Source: an uncultured bacterium (GTDB lineage Bacteria > Actinomycetota > Actinomycetes > S36-B12 > CAIYMF01). From it: 37,684 nucleotides of DNA. The position numbers were made by a program, and so were the translations under genes. The notes under the pieces are model-generated. The model saw nothing but the letters and a program-made list of their open reading frames with translations, was not told the origin of the DNA and ran no database searches. This document shows, one piece after another, positions 21,813-30,200 of the stretch; the first letter of the stretch is position 1, and each line of letters starts with the position of its first letter. The DNA lies in NCBI GenBank assembly GCA_903927265.1, contig CAIYMF010000166.1, positions 1 through 37,684 on the forward strand. Reading direction: 5' to 3'.

Positions 21813-23834
21813 CTACAGCGGCTGCAGTCCCGACTCGATGATGGAGTGCAACTCGGCTTCGTCGACCGGGTGGCCCACATACGTCGATGCTTTCTCGAGC
21901 GTCTTGGCCGTCGCGGCATCCTGCTCGTGACCGGGCTTGGCCAAAGCCGACGTCCAGTCACGGTGCAGTTCCCAGGCCAGTTCACGCTTCTGCAGGGCGA
22001 TCCACATACTGGCGCGCTGTTCATCAGTCATGGGCAAACGCCAGGTCTGGCTGATCGCCGTGGGCAACACGTGGCGATAGTCGTGTCCACCTTCCGAGAA
22101 GACGCCGGGTGTGGGCACCAGTGCGTTCTGCATGTCGAAGAACGTGGTGAGGTACGTCATTCCAGGGAGCCAGCGCGTGCCACGCGGTGAACCGAATGGG
22201 CGCTTGTCGTCAGGGCCGAGCCAGTCGGGCTTGCGCCAGGCGAGTTGCGGGCCGAACTTCGGAATCGGGTCGTCGCCGTTCATGAGCAACAGGAAGCGCA
22301 CCTTCTCGCGCTCGCTATCGGGTAGTGCACGCCAGTCGACGAGGTGGCGGGGCAGGTAGATCTCGCCTGGTCCTACTTCGGGTGCCTCGGCAACTGTGCG
22401 CTTACCCCACAACTGGCGACGCCACACGGTGGCAGCAGGTGTTCCGATCCAGAGTGCTCCGTCGAGTCCGGTTCCGGCGAGTCCGAGGATTCCGGTGTCG
22501 CGGAACATCTCCTCGCTCACCTGCGATCCGAGACTCTCACCGAACAGGTAGAAGCGCGGACGCTTGTCGACCGGCATGGCAAGAAGTCGTTCGACGATTC
22601 CGTGCATCACCATCTGGGTTTGAGCGGTGCCGGTCGGTACGTCGCCGAGTGAGAGTGCGGACGGCAGCACCGAGTACTGAATGCAGGCTGAGGCGCAGTC
22701 TCCGCCGGTGAGGTACTCGAGGGTTTCGTTGGCCACGTAGTTGACGTAGCCCGATCCGGTAGCTGAGAACAATGCGAACACCGAGCGCTCGAGAGCGTGG
22801 GTGCGGTCGATTTCGGCGAGCAGGATGTCGGCACGCTCGGCTTCGGTGGAGGCCAGATCGAGGGAGGCGTACACGCGAATGGGCTGCAGCGCTCCGGTTG
22901 TTCCCATCACTGAGTCGATCGTTGCGGGTGGCAGGGCCATGCTGAGCCAGCGTGCGCCTTCGCGGGTCATCTTGGTCCAGGGAAGTCCTGATGCGGGCGA
23001 TCCGGAGATCTCAGGGGCTTGCGGCTGGGCTGAGTGTCCGGGCTCAATGGAGGCGCCGCCCTTGCTCAGCATTCCGGAGGCCTGCGAGATAGCGAACCAG
23101 CCGAAGGCGAAGGTGGCAGCGGCTGCCGAGATGCGGCCCAGCATGCGGTGGTCGGTCGCCTCGCCGCCGACAACAAGGGCCGCTCCGCGACTCATGGTGC
23201 CGGTGAGCCACGATTCGCCGCGGGCGAGGCCGTAGGTGAACACGGCCACGCCGGCAGCGATTCCGGCAGCCTGCACAGGTGATACTTCGCGCACGGTGTC
23301 TTCAAGGAAGTACTCGTCGCCGCTCTTGATCGCACCAGGAAGCGCCGTGTCGACCAGTGATCCGGGGCGCGCATTCCACGGCTTAGTGCTGGCCCACGAA
23401 GCGATTCCGACGAGCACTGATGCGGCGATCGTGGTGCGACTGGCAGCAGTGGGGCGAATGTTGGTCGCAATGCCCGAACCGATGCTGGCAACAGCGACGG
23501 CTGCGCCGGTCTCGGCAGCAAGGCGGGCAAGTGCGCGCTTGTCGCTCTCGTGTTCGCGCCAGCGCAGTGCGTAGGCGGCACCGACACCGGCGGTTGCGGC
23601 AGCTGCGGCGACTGCGATTCGCGCGGGGGTTGTGGCTTGATCGTTGCGGCTAAAGCGGGTGGCGATCGAATCGATCACCGAATCGCCTGCGCTGAACAGC
23701 CCGTAGGCCGCCGCCGCGGTGGCGCCCGTAATGATGGCCTGATCGGTCGATCGGCGAGTCAGCAAATTGGGCTGGAATGAGCGGGCGGTCGCGAACGCCG
23801 CGCCGATGAGTCCTGTGCCTGCACCATGGTCCAT
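21813..23834 (-). CDS. Membrane alpha/beta-hydrolase (Abhydrolase_9 family)
   Basis: The 673-residue protein has an N-terminal half with several hydrophobic spans (Abhydrolase_9_N type) and a C-terminal alpha/beta-hydrolase domain. The nucleophile elbow is FYLFGESLGSQ with S434; MNGDDPIPKF and GGHDYRHVLP supply candidate acid and histidine. These match the actinobacterial PF10081/PF15420 family, whose substrate is not well defined; a lipid or ester is plausible. ATG 23834 is chosen because TACTCT ends 7 nt upstream. The 3' end faces the terminator at 21750-21786. Confidence 0.88.
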   Translation of the reverse strand: MDHGAGTGLIGAAFATARSFQPNLLTRRSTDQAIITGATAAAAYGLFSAGDSVIDSIATRFSRNDQATTPARIAVAAAAATAGVGAAYALRWREHESDKRALARLAAETGAAVAVASIGSGIATNIRPTAASRTTIAASVLVGIASWASTKPWNARPGSLVDTALPGAIKSGDEYFLEDTVREVSPVQAAGIAAGVAVFTYGLARGESWLTGTMSRGAALVVGGEATDHRMLGRISAAAATFAFGWFAISQASGMLSKGGASIEPGHSAQPQAPEISGSPASGLPWTKMTREGARWLSMALPPATIDSVMGTTGALQPIRVYASLDLASTEAERADILLAEIDRTHALERSVFALFSATGSGYVNYVANETLEYLTGGDCASACIQYSVLPSALSLGDVPTGTAQTQMVMHGIVERLLAMPVDKRPRFYLFGESLGSQVSEEMFRDTGILGLAGTGLDGALWIGTPAATVWRRQLWGKRTVAEAPEVGPGEIYLPRHLVDWRALPDSEREKVRFLLLMNGDDPIPKFGPQLAWRKPDWLGPDDKRPFGSPRGTRWLPGMTYLTTFFDMQNALVPTPGVFSEGGHDYRHVLPTAISQTWRLPMTDEQRASMWIALQKRELAWELHRDWTSALAKPGHEQDAATAKTLEKASTYVGHPVDEAELHSIIESGLQPL

Positions 23835-23841
23835 GCGGGAA

Positions 23842-23847
23842 AGAGTA
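23842..23847 (-). promoter_or_regulatory. -10 element of the alpha/beta-hydrolase gene (leaderless)
   Basis: TACTCT on the minus strand, 7 nt, then ATG 23834. It is identical to the crtA -10. Confidence 0.65.
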
Positions 23848-23880
23848 ACCCGCAGGCCCCACAACGTGATGCGGCCGGTC

Positions 23881-23886
23881 TATTCT
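23881..23886 (+). promoter_or_regulatory. -10 element of the VOC gene (leaderless)
   Basis: TATTCT, 6 nt, then ATG 23893. It is divergent from the hydrolase promoter 33 bp away. Confidence 0.7.
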
Positions 23887-23892
23887 TGCGCG

Positions 23893-24369
23893 ATGTCTAT
23901 CTCTGGAATCACCACCTGCCTCTGGTTCGATCAGCACGCGGCGGAAGCAACCGAGTTCTACGTGGCGACCTTCCCCGACACGCGAATCATCTCGACTTCC
24001 TACTACCCGACCGATGCGCAGCATCCTGCGGGCACGGTGCTGACGGTGGAGTTCGAACTGTTCGGACAGCCTTTTCTCGCGCTCAACGCCGGCCCGGAAT
24101 TCCCGCACTCACCAGCGGTGAGTTTCCAGATTTTCTGCGACACACAAGACGAGGTCGACCGACTCTGGAATGCGATCGTCGGTGGCGGAGGCGAAGAAAG
24201 TCGCTGCGGCTGGTGTTCTGACCGCTTCGGAATCAGCTGGCAGATCATTCCTCGGCGCCTGGGTGAATTGCTGTCGAGTTCCGAGCCCGATGTCGCGCGA
24301 CGTGCGACCGAATCGATGATGACGATGGGCAAGATCGATATTGCCGCGCTCGAAGCTGCGGTGAGTTAG
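23893..24369 (+). CDS. VOC-superfamily protein (PhnB / 3-demethylubiquinone methyltransferase-like)
   Basis: The 158-residue protein shows the VOC pattern of PF06983-type proteins: ITTCLWFDQHAAEATEFYVATFPDTRI, GTVLTVEFELFGQPFLALNAGPEF, and the C-terminal CGWCSDRFGISWQIIPRRLGELL. The annotation as a methyltransferase is historical; enzymatic role is unknown. The start is fixed by the leaderless promoter just upstream. The stop overlaps the convergent YbaK-like gene by 4 bp. Confidence 0.88.
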   Translation: MSISGITTCLWFDQHAAEATEFYVATFPDTRIISTSYYPTDAQHPAGTVLTVEFELFGQPFLALNAGPEFPHSPAVSFQIFCDTQDEVDRLWNAIVGGGGEESRCGWCSDRFGISWQIIPRRLGELLSSSEPDVARRATESMMTMGKIDIAALEAAVS

Positions 24370-24905
24370 TCGCCGACGATCGCCGGAGTGCCGCCGGTCA
24401 GGCGCACGAGTTCGTTGTAGGTCGTCGGAAAGACGCAGTGGGGATGGCCGGCGGCGGCCCACACGACGTCGTACTGCGCGAGCGCACGGTCAACGAGCAC
24501 CGTGAGCGGGTGGGGTGCGGTGATCGCGGTGGCGACGCCACCAGAATCGGCGAGCCAACCGACAGGACTCACTCCACCGATGGCAAAACCCGACCAGCGA
24601 CGCACGAAATCGGCATCGGCGCGCAGCAACTTCGGAATACCGAGAAGCGCTGCAACCACGGTGGTGTCGACGCGATGGGCGCCCGAGGTGACGACGAGAA
24701 GTGGCAGGGGATCGGCGCCTTCCTGAGCAGGGGGAAGTCCGAACACGATGGAACTGGCGATCTGGCCGACCTCGATACCCAATCCGGCGGCAGCTTCGGC
24801 AGCGGTGCGGGCACTGTCGTCGAGTGCATGAACCTGGCCGGCGACCCCGGCGGCAAGGAGAACTTCGCGCACGCGCGCGACGGAGGGATGATCGAGTGCA
24901 GTCAC
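24366..24905 (-). CDS. YbaK/ProX-type aminoacyl-tRNA deacylase
   Basis: The 179-residue protein has the YbaK fold: a conserved lysine/serine region replaced here by GQIASSIVFGL, then LPLLVVTSGAHRVDTTVVAALLG, ADADFVRRWSGFAIGGVSPVGW and CVFPTTYNELVRLTGG. The family hydrolyses mischarged tRNAs, for example Cys-tRNA(Pro). GTG 24905 is chosen because TATCGT (24912-24917) is 6 nt upstream; the much longer open frame is not conserved. It is divergent from the FUSC-like gene. Confidence 0.9.
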   Translation of the reverse strand: MTALDHPSVARVREVLLAAGVAGQVHALDDSARTAAEAAAGLGIEVGQIASSIVFGLPPAQEGADPLPLLVVTSGAHRVDTTVVAALLGIPKLLRADADFVRRWSGFAIGGVSPVGWLADSGGVATAITAPHPLTVLVDRALAQYDVVWAAAGHPHCVFPTTYNELVRLTGGTPAIVGD

Positions 24906-24911
24906 GCCGTC

Positions 24912-24917
24912 ACGATA
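24912..24917 (-). promoter_or_regulatory. -10 element of the YbaK-like gene (leaderless)
   Basis: TATCGT on the minus strand followed by GACGGC and the GTG at 24905. Confidence 0.63.
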
Positions 24918-24954
24918 GTCGGGGCGTCGTCGGAGCTTCCGGTGAGGACGGCAG

Positions 24955-24960
24955 TAGGGT
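24955..24960 (+). promoter_or_regulatory. -10 element before the FUSC-like gene
   Basis: TAGGGT lies 6 nt before an ATG at 24967. The predicted transcript would start at that ATG, which opens a 7-codon minicistron ahead of the FUSC-like gene. Confidence 0.6.
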
Positions 24961-24966
24961 CCGGGA

Positions 24967-24990
24967 ATGACCCACGGACGGCGACCATGA
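24967..24990 (+). CDS. Putative leaderless 7-codon leader peptide
   Basis: ATG 24967 begins MTHGRRP followed by TGA at 24988-24990, which overlaps the ATG of the FUSC-like gene (ATGA). The position of the -10 box makes this the first codon of the predicted mRNA. It may serve only to deliver ribosomes to the downstream start by termination-reinitiation. The peptide itself shows no recognisable function. Confidence 0.4.
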   Translation: MTHGRRP

Positions 24991-26069
24991 GCACCACCAA
25001 AGAGCACCTCAGGCACGTTCTCGTGGGGTCGGGTGGCGTGGTGCGCGACAGCATTGCCCTCGATCGGGGCAAGGTGCTGATCTGGCAGGCCGTGTATCGG
25101 TCTGCGGTGGTGACGGGGCTGATCGTGGTGGCCATTGCGCTCGGCGCTCCACATGACGCGCTCGCGCTTGGCGCTGGCTCGCTCTTCGTGGCCCTCGCCG
25201 GCGAGTTTCAGCGCATTGGTCGCCGCTGGCGGCTGATGGTGTGGACCCTGCTGTGGATCACTGTCGGCACGTATCTCGGCGGCATCGTTTCCGACAATCT
25301 GGTGCTCCGTGTCGTCGTGTCGGCTGCGGTCGCGTTGATCTGTGGTTTTGTCGGCGCTGCGGGGCCGGGCGCTGGAATCGCCGGTCTGCTCACGTTGGTG
25401 CTGTTCACAGTGTTTGGAGGAATCCCGTCGAACCCGGTGAGTGATCTGCATACGGCGCTGCTGGTGGCGCTGGGTGGTCTGGTGCAGTTCATCGCGATTG
25501 TGGTGCCGGTGCTGGTGCGCCGCCCGCTCGATGTGTTCGACGGCGGCGAGCAGCCAGTTCCGTTGCTCACCCGGCTTCGCTCACATCTGCACGTCAATGA
25601 CCTGATGCTGCGGCACGGGTTTCGAATTGCGGTGGCGATCTCGATCGCGACGGTGTTGGCAAGTGCTGGGTCGCGCCCCAATCAGTACTGGATTCCGATG
25701 ACAGTGGCGTGGATGAGCCGTCCGGACCCCGGGGGAACCGTCACTCGTGTGGTGGGTCGCATCATCGGAACAGTCGGGGGAGTGCTGTTGGCGCTGCTGC
25801 TGATCGACGTGGTGGGAATGCGTCCCAATGGCTACCTGCTGGCGTTGGTCGCGGGTGCGGGGGCCTTGCTGGCTCTGATCTTCATCTGGGCCGAGTATCC
25901 CCTCGCGGTGGTAGGAGTGACGCTGTTCGTGATCGCGCTGCTCGCCTTGCTGGGTGAGTCGGCCGATGAATCTGCCGGGTTGCGCGTGATCGACACTCTG
26001 ATTGCCGGTGTCATCACGGTGGCGTGTTCGTTCCTGTGGCGGCCGTCCGCGATCGCTGCGAAGACCTGA
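24987..26069 (+). CDS. FUSC-family (aromatic acid exporter-like) membrane protein
   Basis: The 360-residue protein has two halves of hydrophobic spans, the second beginning LMLRHGFRIAVAISIATVLASAGSRPNQYWIPMTVAWMSRPDPGGTVTRVVGRIIGTVGGVLLALLL, which is the FUSC/YccS-type core. Members are proposed to export aromatic acids or similar compounds; no substrate is evident. ATG 24987 has only a weak purine stretch upstream but overlaps a leaderless minicistron. GTG 24942 is an in-frame alternative but lies upstream of the predicted transcription start. Confidence 0.87.
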   Translation: MSTTKEHLRHVLVGSGGVVRDSIALDRGKVLIWQAVYRSAVVTGLIVVAIALGAPHDALALGAGSLFVALAGEFQRIGRRWRLMVWTLLWITVGTYLGGIVSDNLVLRVVVSAAVALICGFVGAAGPGAGIAGLLTLVLFTVFGGIPSNPVSDLHTALLVALGGLVQFIAIVVPVLVRRPLDVFDGGEQPVPLLTRLRSHLHVNDLMLRHGFRIAVAISIATVLASAGSRPNQYWIPMTVAWMSRPDPGGTVTRVVGRIIGTVGGVLLALLLIDVVGMRPNGYLLALVAGAGALLALIFIWAEYPLAVVGVTLFVIALLALLGESADESAGLRVIDTLIAGVITVACSFLWRPSAIAAKT

Positions 26070-26124
26070 GGTTCGTCTTTCTCGCTGGTTTCCCTCGCTT
26101 TGCCGACCCATCCGACGTGGGGTC

Positions 26125-26155
26125 TTGACGCATTGTCGGGGGGAGGGGGTACTGT
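26125..26155 (+). promoter_or_regulatory. Promoter of the DUF6504-HEPN-dnaE2-dinB locus
   Basis: TTGACG (26125-26130) and TACTGT (26150-26155) form plausible -35 and -10 hexamers with a rather long 19-bp spacer. The predicted start at about 26162 lies at the edge of the LexA box, so bound LexA would block transcription. Confidence 0.6.
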
Positions 26156-26187
26156 GCAGTTATTCGAACATGTGTTCGAATAACTGC
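26156..26187. promoter_or_regulatory. LexA (SOS) box inside a 32-bp palindrome
   Basis: TCGAAC-ATGT-GTTCGA (26164-26179) is a perfect match to the actinobacterial LexA consensus TCGAAC-N4-GTTCGA. The symmetry extends well beyond it: 15-nt arms at 26156-26170 and 26173-26187 are perfectly complementary around TG. It lies directly downstream of the -10 box and upstream of translesion-synthesis genes, consistent with SOS control. Confidence 0.93.
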
Positions 26188-26230
26188 AGTTCGAGCGGTA
26201 CATGTTCGATCACTGCAGGTTCGAAACGGT
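26168..26230 (+). repeat. Imperfect tandem duplication downstream of the LexA box
   Basis: Two adjacent units, 26168-26199 (32 nt) and 26200-26230 (31 nt), share ACATG, TTCGA, ACTGCAG, TTCGA and CGGT in order with small indels. The copy carries a degenerate site, TCGAGC and GTTCGA spaced by 7 instead of 4, so it is unlikely to be a normal LexA box. Confidence 0.65.
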
Positions 26231-26344
26231 ATCTGACCGATATCGCTCTACTGCCGAGATTCTCGCCGGAGTCGTGGCAGTACCTAGAGCACTGTCGCTG
26301 CGCTGATGGACCTCGACCCCCATCAGATCCCATCGCGGAGACAG

Positions 26345-26389
26345 CCGGTCGAGGCGGTGGCACTTGGGGAAGGGCCTCGCCTCGACCGG
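26345..26389 (+). ncRNA. Structured 5' leader hairpin of the SOS locus
   Basis: CCGGTCGAGGCG (26345-26356) and CGCCTCGACCGG (26378-26389) form a perfect 12-bp stem with a 21-nt loop. It lies within the roughly 275-nt leader between the LexA-controlled promoter and GTG 26440. No T-tract follows, so it is not an intrinsic terminator. A role in mRNA stability or translation control is possible. The rest of 26188-26439 shows an open frame but no recognisable coding content. Confidence 0.55.
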
Positions 26390-26439
26390 AGCTTGAAGGA
26401 ATGTCCTGTCTGAACTTTCACCTAGCGCAAGGAGTAGTG

Positions 26440-26751
26440 GTGAGTCGTCGGTATCTCGAGCCCGTGCAGGTGCGCACCTGCACGTCCGAGTCCGATAGCG
26501 AGCCCACTACTGAGTTCGAAGCCCAAGCACGTCCACGCGACTTCCTCTGGCGTGGGCGACGGTATGTCGTTCGCGCAGTCGTGGCGCACTGGATTGAAGG
26601 TGGTTCGTGGTGGCGTCGACCTGAGCGCTCGGGTGAGCGACAACTGTGGCGAGTGGAGGCCGAGTGTCATCGGTCAACTGCTCTCGGGGTCTACGACCTC
26701 AGTTGCGATCCCATGGTCAGTCAGTGGCACCTCGTGCGTGCTCTCGATTGA
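26440..26751 (+). CDS. DUF6504 family protein
   Basis: The 103-residue protein has the DUF6504 pattern: PVQVRT near the start, ARPRDFLWRGRRYVVRAVVAHWIEGGSWWRR, then QLWRVEAECHRSTALGVYDLSCDPMVSQWHLVRALD. Members are commonly encoded beside dnaE2 and Y-family polymerases in actinobacteria; molecular function is unknown. AAGGAG (26429-26434) stands 5 nt before GTG 26440, which fixes this start over GTG 26437, ATG 26401 or the longer frame reaching back to the LexA box. It is the first gene after the SOS-controlled leader. Confidence 0.85.
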   Translation: MSRRYLEPVQVRTCTSESDSEPTTEFEAQARPRDFLWRGRRYVVRAVVAHWIEGGSWWRRPERSGERQLWRVEAECHRSTALGVYDLSCDPMVSQWHLVRALD

Positions 26752-26844
26752 CTCCCGATTATTTCCTGGCGTACTCGCTCATCGAACTCAACTGGTCTGG
26801 TTTACCTCGGCGACGCGGTCAACCACGGAAGAAAGGACACGACG

Positions 26845-27258
26845 ATGTCCGTTGCTCTTGATGCACCCCCCATCGCTCCGGCTGCCCGCGACTTACTGGC
26901 ACTCGCAGCGCGTGGGTTGACCGACTCAGCTCATGCTCTCGATCCCTCGGCTCGCTACGCCGCCGCTCATTTAGCCGCCCTGCGTGCCGCAGCTGCAGTA
27001 CTCGCAGCACGTGCGCGGCCTGCAACGCGTCGTCGGGTGCGCAGCGTGTGGGTGCTGCTTCCGGGTGTTGCCCCTCAACTGCAGGAGTGGGCCGTTTTCT
27101 TTGCTGGAGGTGCGGCCAAGCGTGCTGCGGCCGAGGCGGGCATTCCTCATGTGGTGACTGAACGCGAAGCAGACGATCTGCTGCGCGACGCTGAACGCTT
27201 CGTCATTGTGGTCGCCGACTTGCTGGGTCTTCCCGTACAGCAAGGCATTCCTGGTTGA
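26845..27258 (+). CDS. SAV_6107-type HEPN domain protein
   Basis: A 137-residue, mostly alpha-helical, alanine-rich protein resembling the SAV_6107 HEPN family: ARDLLALAARGLTDSAHALDPSARYAAAHLAALRAAAAVLAARARP, then a segment LQEWAVFFAGGAAKRAAAEAG. R37-x4-H42 fits the R-x4-6-H spacing of nucleolytic HEPN proteins, but activity in this family is not established. GAAAGGA precedes the ATG. It lies 93 bp after DUF6504 and 3 bp before dnaE2, a recurrent arrangement suggesting a role with the error-prone polymerase. Confidence 0.85.
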   Translation: MSVALDAPPIAPAARDLLALAARGLTDSAHALDPSARYAAAHLAALRAAAAVLAARARPATRRRVRSVWVLLPGVAPQLQEWAVFFAGGAAKRAAAEAGIPHVVTEREADDLLRDAERFVIVVADLLGLPVQQGIPG

Positions 27259-27261
27259 TCT

Positions 27262-30200
27262 GTGGTGACTACCGACCCATTCGTGCATCTGCACGTCGCC
27301 TCCGGTCACTCGATGCGCCACGGCGCTTCGAGCCCATCGGTGTTGGTGGCGCGCGCTGCTGAGCTGGGGCAGACCGCACTCGCGCTCACCGACCGCGACA
27401 CTCTCGGTGGTGCTGTGCAGTTTCTCTTGGCATGTCGTGAAGCGGGCATCCGACCGCTACTCGGAGTTGACCTTGCGGTCATGGCGGTGGCCAATTCCAC
27501 GACTTCCGCGACACTCGACACAGCGACCCGTCGTCGATCGCCAGTGCGTGGTGGTTCCGACGTTGATCCACGACACCCACGAGTGGTGCTGCTCGCGCGG
27601 GGTGCGCGCGGATGGGCGGCGTTGTGTCGCATCGTGTCCGTGGCGCATCAGGCTGATCCGCCAGTGCTCACTCTCGACCGCATCGCTGCGGTTCTCGATC
27701 GGCATGCACTCGAGGGATCGCTCACGGTGTTACTCGGCGTCGAGTCCGAGGTAGCGCGGGCGATCAGGGCGCGGCGACCAGATAGTGCGGCAGCGGCATT
27801 GCGTCCGTGGCGTGAGGTGTTCGGGTCCGAGGTCAGACTCGAAGTGGTGTCGCATCGCGCCCGCGATTCGTCGCTGGCGGTCTCTGACCTTGAGGGTGCG
27901 ATGAGTCGAGGACTTCCGCTGTCGACGGCTGCGGCCGCGCGGGTACTCGGATTTGCTCGCGAACAGAACGTGGGTGCGGTGCTCACGAATGCGGTTCGCC
28001 ATGTCGATCCGCAATCCGCGCGGGTGGTCGATCTACTCGATGCTGTACGCAGGCTCGTTCCGCTTGACTCGCGACATCTTGATCGCGCGAATGCCGAAGG
28101 GCACTTAAAGTCCGGCCCCGCAATGGCACGTATCGCCGAGGAAGTCTGTGCCTCTGCGGGTCTGGACCCACATGACGTGGCACGGCTACTCGCCGATACT
28201 CGTGAGTTGGCGCAGCGATGCGTTCTCGATCCCGTGACCGATGTGGGTCTCGGTGATCTGCATGTTCCCGAACTTGATGTACTGCTCGATCCATCATCGG
28301 TGCAGCGTGGAGTGCCGGCTCGACACAGCGAGCGGCGACGCGATCCGGTACACGTCGCTGCCGAGGCGGTGCGGGCTGATGCAGTCCTGCGTGCTCGCTG
28401 CGAGCAGGGGCTCGCACGTCGTGGTTACGATCACGGACCGTTGCGACGTGAGGCACGTCAGCGACTCGATGATGAACTCGATGTTTTCGCCACTCTCGGA
28501 TTTGCCGGCTATGTGCTTACCGTGGCCGAGGTCGTCGACCTCATCGTGGCACGCGGAATCCGAGTGGCCGCACGCGGCTCGGGCGCGGGCAGTTTCGTCG
28601 CGCACCTGCTCGGTATTTCAGGAGTTGATCCACTCGAACACGGGCTCTTGATGGAGCGGTTCTGTTCGACTCTGCGTCGCAGTTTGCCCGATATCGACAT
28701 CGACGTTGAAAGTGCGCGACGCCCGGAAATCTATGAGGCGATTCTCGAGCGATTCGGAACTGACCGAGTGGCGTGTGTTGCGATGTACGACACGTACCGC
28801 GTACGTCATGCGGTGCGCGATGTCGGCGCGGCTCTCGGAATGCCGCCCAGCGAAGTTGATGCCTTCGCTAAGGCATTCCCACATGTACGTGCGCGTCAAG
28901 CCCGCGCCGCACTCGCCGATCTCCCTGAATTGCGTCGATCGGGATTCGGTCGCCTAGCGGCCCAGGGGCGACTGGATGGGTTCCTTGATTTGGTCGAAGC
29001 GCTTGACGGCTTGCCCCGACATATCGCACTGCATCCCTGCGGGGTGCTGCTCTCCGATGCTTCGTTACTCGATCGCACTCCGGTACAGGCCAGTGCGGCA
29101 GGCTTTCCGATGAGTCCCTTCGACAAAGACGATGTTGAGGAATTGGGTTTTCTCAAACTCGACGTGTTGGGTCTGCGCATGCAGTCGGCAATGGCACACG
29201 CAATCGATGAAGTGGCACGTGTTGACGGTGTTGCTGTGGTGGGCACCGGGGGAGCCACCCTGCTACCTGATGGCCGCATCGATCTTGATGCGCTCCCGCG
29301 CGATGACGACGCCACCTTTGAGTTGATCCGATCCACTCGAACCCTGGGTTGTTTTCAGATTGAGTCACCGGGGCAGCGTGAACTTCTCGGTAAGTTCGCT
29401 CCCGAAACCTTCGGCGATCTGATCATCGACATCTCGCTCTTCCGCCCGGGGCCGGTCAAGAGCGACATGGTCACGCCATTCCTGCACGCTCGTCAAGGTT
29501 GGTCGATGCCCACCTACCTGCACGACGATCTCAAGCCCGTGCTTGCTGAAACTCGCGGTGTCGTGGTGTTCCACGAGCAAGTCATGCACATCGTGTCGAT
29601 TACCACGGGCTGCTCGCTGGCCGAAGCCGACGACGTACGGCGGCGCATGGGTTCACCTGAGGGGCAGTCCGCGGCGCGTGATTGGTATTACCCGGCAGCG
29701 CTTGCTCGCGGTTACACGCTGCCGACTGTGGAGGCCTTCTGGGATGTACTCGCAGCTTTCGCGTCCTTTGGCTTCTGCAAAGCGCATGCGGCGGCTTTTG
29801 CTCTACCCACGTATCAGTCGGCGTGGCTCAAGGCGCACCATCCGGCGGCGTTCCTCGCCGGGGTACTCACTCACGATCCGGGCATGTATCCCAAACGACT
29901 CATCCTCGACGACGCACGACATTGCGGTGTTGAAGTGCTCGGTCTCGACGTTAATCGCAGCGGTGCTGAGTATCACGTTGAGCGCATTGGTGAGGCGAGT
30001 GAGGACGCAACGTACGGCATTCGACTCGCCCTGAATGAGGTGCGCGGTATCAGTGACGATGAAGTCGAACGCATTGTCGCGGGTCAGTCGTATGCGTCAC
30101 TCGCTGACTTTTGGCACCGTGCTGGTGTGTCACGACCGGTGGCCGAGCGACTCGTCGTCATCGGTGCTTTCGATTCTCTGCACAGCATCATCGATTCGAC

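Noticed and set aside
24906-25451. Long N-terminal extension of the YbaK-like protein
   Set aside because: It runs across the divergent promoter and into the FUSC-like coding region; the extension is low-complexity and a leaderless promoter fits GTG 24905.
26192-26210. Second LexA box in the duplicated unit
   Set aside because: The half-sites TCGAGC and GTTCGA are separated by 7 bp instead of 4 and one is mismatched.
26170-26439. In-frame cysteine-containing extension of DUF6504 reaching back to ATG 26170
   Set aside because: The reading frame is open, but it crosses the LexA box duplication and stem-loop, lacks a ribosome binding site, and AAGGAG at 26429 fixes GTG 26440.
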